Source: CAJOLV01 sp045631885 (GTDB lineage Bacteria; Bacillota_I; Bacilli_A; RFN20; CAG-826). Taken from it: 64,000 nucleotides of DNA. This document shows positions 63,685 through 64,000 of the stretch, piece by piece; within the stretch, counting starts at the first letter, position 1; each line of letters opens with the position of its first letter. Where the stretch lies: assembly GCA_045631885.1 (NCBI GenBank), contig JAZQVN010000010.1:32967-96966 (forward strand). Reading direction: 5' to 3'. The notes under the pieces are model-generated. The model was not told where the DNA came from and searched no databases. It saw only the letters and a list, made by a program, of their open reading frames with translations. The translations under genes and the position numbers were made by a program.

Positions 63685-64000
63685 ATGATTTTATTCTTTG
63701 TTTTCCTTTCTTTATTGTTAGGGATTTTGTTTAAATCATCTTATTTCATCATTGGCATAACTAGTGGTTTATTATTTTTCTTTATATATCATAGATATAA
63801 ATTAAAACCATTATTTATTTGCTTAGGGATATTTGCTTTTGGTTTCGGGATTAGTTTTATATCGATTACTTCTCCTGAAACCAAGAGTGAATACTCGGGA
63901 ATTGTTTATCAAGTAAAAGATAGTTATTTTCTTTTTAATTCAAATGGAGAAAAACTTTATTGTTATTCAAAAAATCATCCATATGAGATTGGAGATGTTT
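63685..64000 (+). CDS. comEC: ComEC/Rec2 family DNA uptake channel, 5' end
   Basis: The frame from ATG 63685 stays open to the window edge (about 105 codons: MILFFVFLSLLLGILFK onward). It gives three closely spaced hydrophobic helices (roughly 1-16, 20-34 and 40-60), then the start of a soluble beta domain (SEYSGIVYQVKDSYFLFNSNG). This resembles the N-terminal DUF4131/OB region of ComEC. The position right after comEA supports comEC strongly. The TAAG before the start offers little ribosome site, so coupling to comEA is likely. Confidence 0.82.
   Translation, partial: MILFFVFLSLLLGILFKSSYFIIGITSGLLFFFIYHRYKLKPLFICLGIFAFGFGISFISITSPETKSEYSGIVYQVKDSYFLFNSNGEKLYCYSKNHPYEIGDV

Noticed and set aside
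1..64000. CRISPR arrays, insertion sequences, prophage, rRNA or tRNA genes
   Set aside because: I looked for regular spaced repeats, transposase or integrase motifs, and cloverleaf or rRNA sequences, and found none.

Overview
The window looks like chromosomal DNA from an uncultured, low-GC, anaerobic member of the Bacilli near the Mollicutes/Erysipelotrichia. The gene content and the low-GC codon use (AAA, GAA, TTA, ATT) are typical of gut metagenome genomes. TGA is a normal stop codon (deoA, rarA, mnmA and ribF end in TGA), so this is not a genetic-code-4 mycoplasma. Gene order is Bacillus-like in several places: rimP-nusA-ylxR-infB-rbfA-truB-ribF, rpsO-pnp and alaS-ruvX-yrzB. The flavodiiron protein and rubredoxins point to an oxygen-sensitive lifestyle. 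Coding density is very high: no gene-free stretch exceeds about 250 bases. I saw no tRNA, rRNA, CRISPR array, insertion sequence or prophage.

Region 1 (1-17.7 kb) is a polysaccharide block. It starts with the 3' end of one GH53 galactanase, then a complete lipoprotein GH53 galactanase, a lipoprotein alpha-amylase, several small membrane proteins of unknown role, and galM on the opposite strand. An exported pullulanase, a small InlB-repeat-like lipoprotein and a lipoprotein pullulanase follow. Last come the cytoplasmic branching enzyme (glgB), glycogen phosphorylase (glgP) and a dUTPase. A fourth debranching-type enzyme, cytoplasmic, sits far away at 51.1 kb. Two lipoproteins carry long glycine-only spacers after the lipid cysteine. 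The layout suggests galactan and starch/glycogen are cut at the cell surface and the products are handled inside by GH13 enzymes and phosphorylase.

Region 2 (17.7-33.9 kb) is mixed. It holds a DUF523 protein, a YgjP-type metallohydrolase, a TrmH-family methyltransferase, a copper module (CsoR with its operator, then CopA fused to a C-terminal CopZ-like domain), TcdA and RecN. A redox cluster follows (flavodoxin, four-domain flavodiiron protein, rubredoxin), then a HAD phosphatase and a Sel1-repeat protein. The most unusual part is a pair of overlapping genes: a STAS domain fused to an APH-like kinase, and a membrane PP2C phosphatase fused to an RsbW-like ATPase. This resembles a partner-switching module with no sigma factor nearby.

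Region 3 (33.9-48.4 kb) is translation and RNA metabolism: the rimP-nusA operon behind an attenuator-like leader, two accessory lipoproteins, rpsO with a likely S15-responsive pseudoknot, pnp, another lipoprotein, and an RNase J homologue whose active-site motifs are degraded. Region 4 (48.4-64 kb) has ftsK, the cytoplasmic pullulanase, an SSB-like small gene, an RsmF-like methyltransferase, deoA-rarA-dtd-mnmA, a T-box leader with alaS-ruvX-yrzB, greA, comEA and the start of comEC.

Three regulatory themes recur. Several genes have a -10 hexamer exactly 6 nt before the ATG, which predicts leaderless mRNAs. Two genes (the SSB-like gene and comEA) have their Shine-Dalgarno sequence inside a terminator-like hairpin. 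Several leaders (rimP, rpsO, alaS) form alternative structures.
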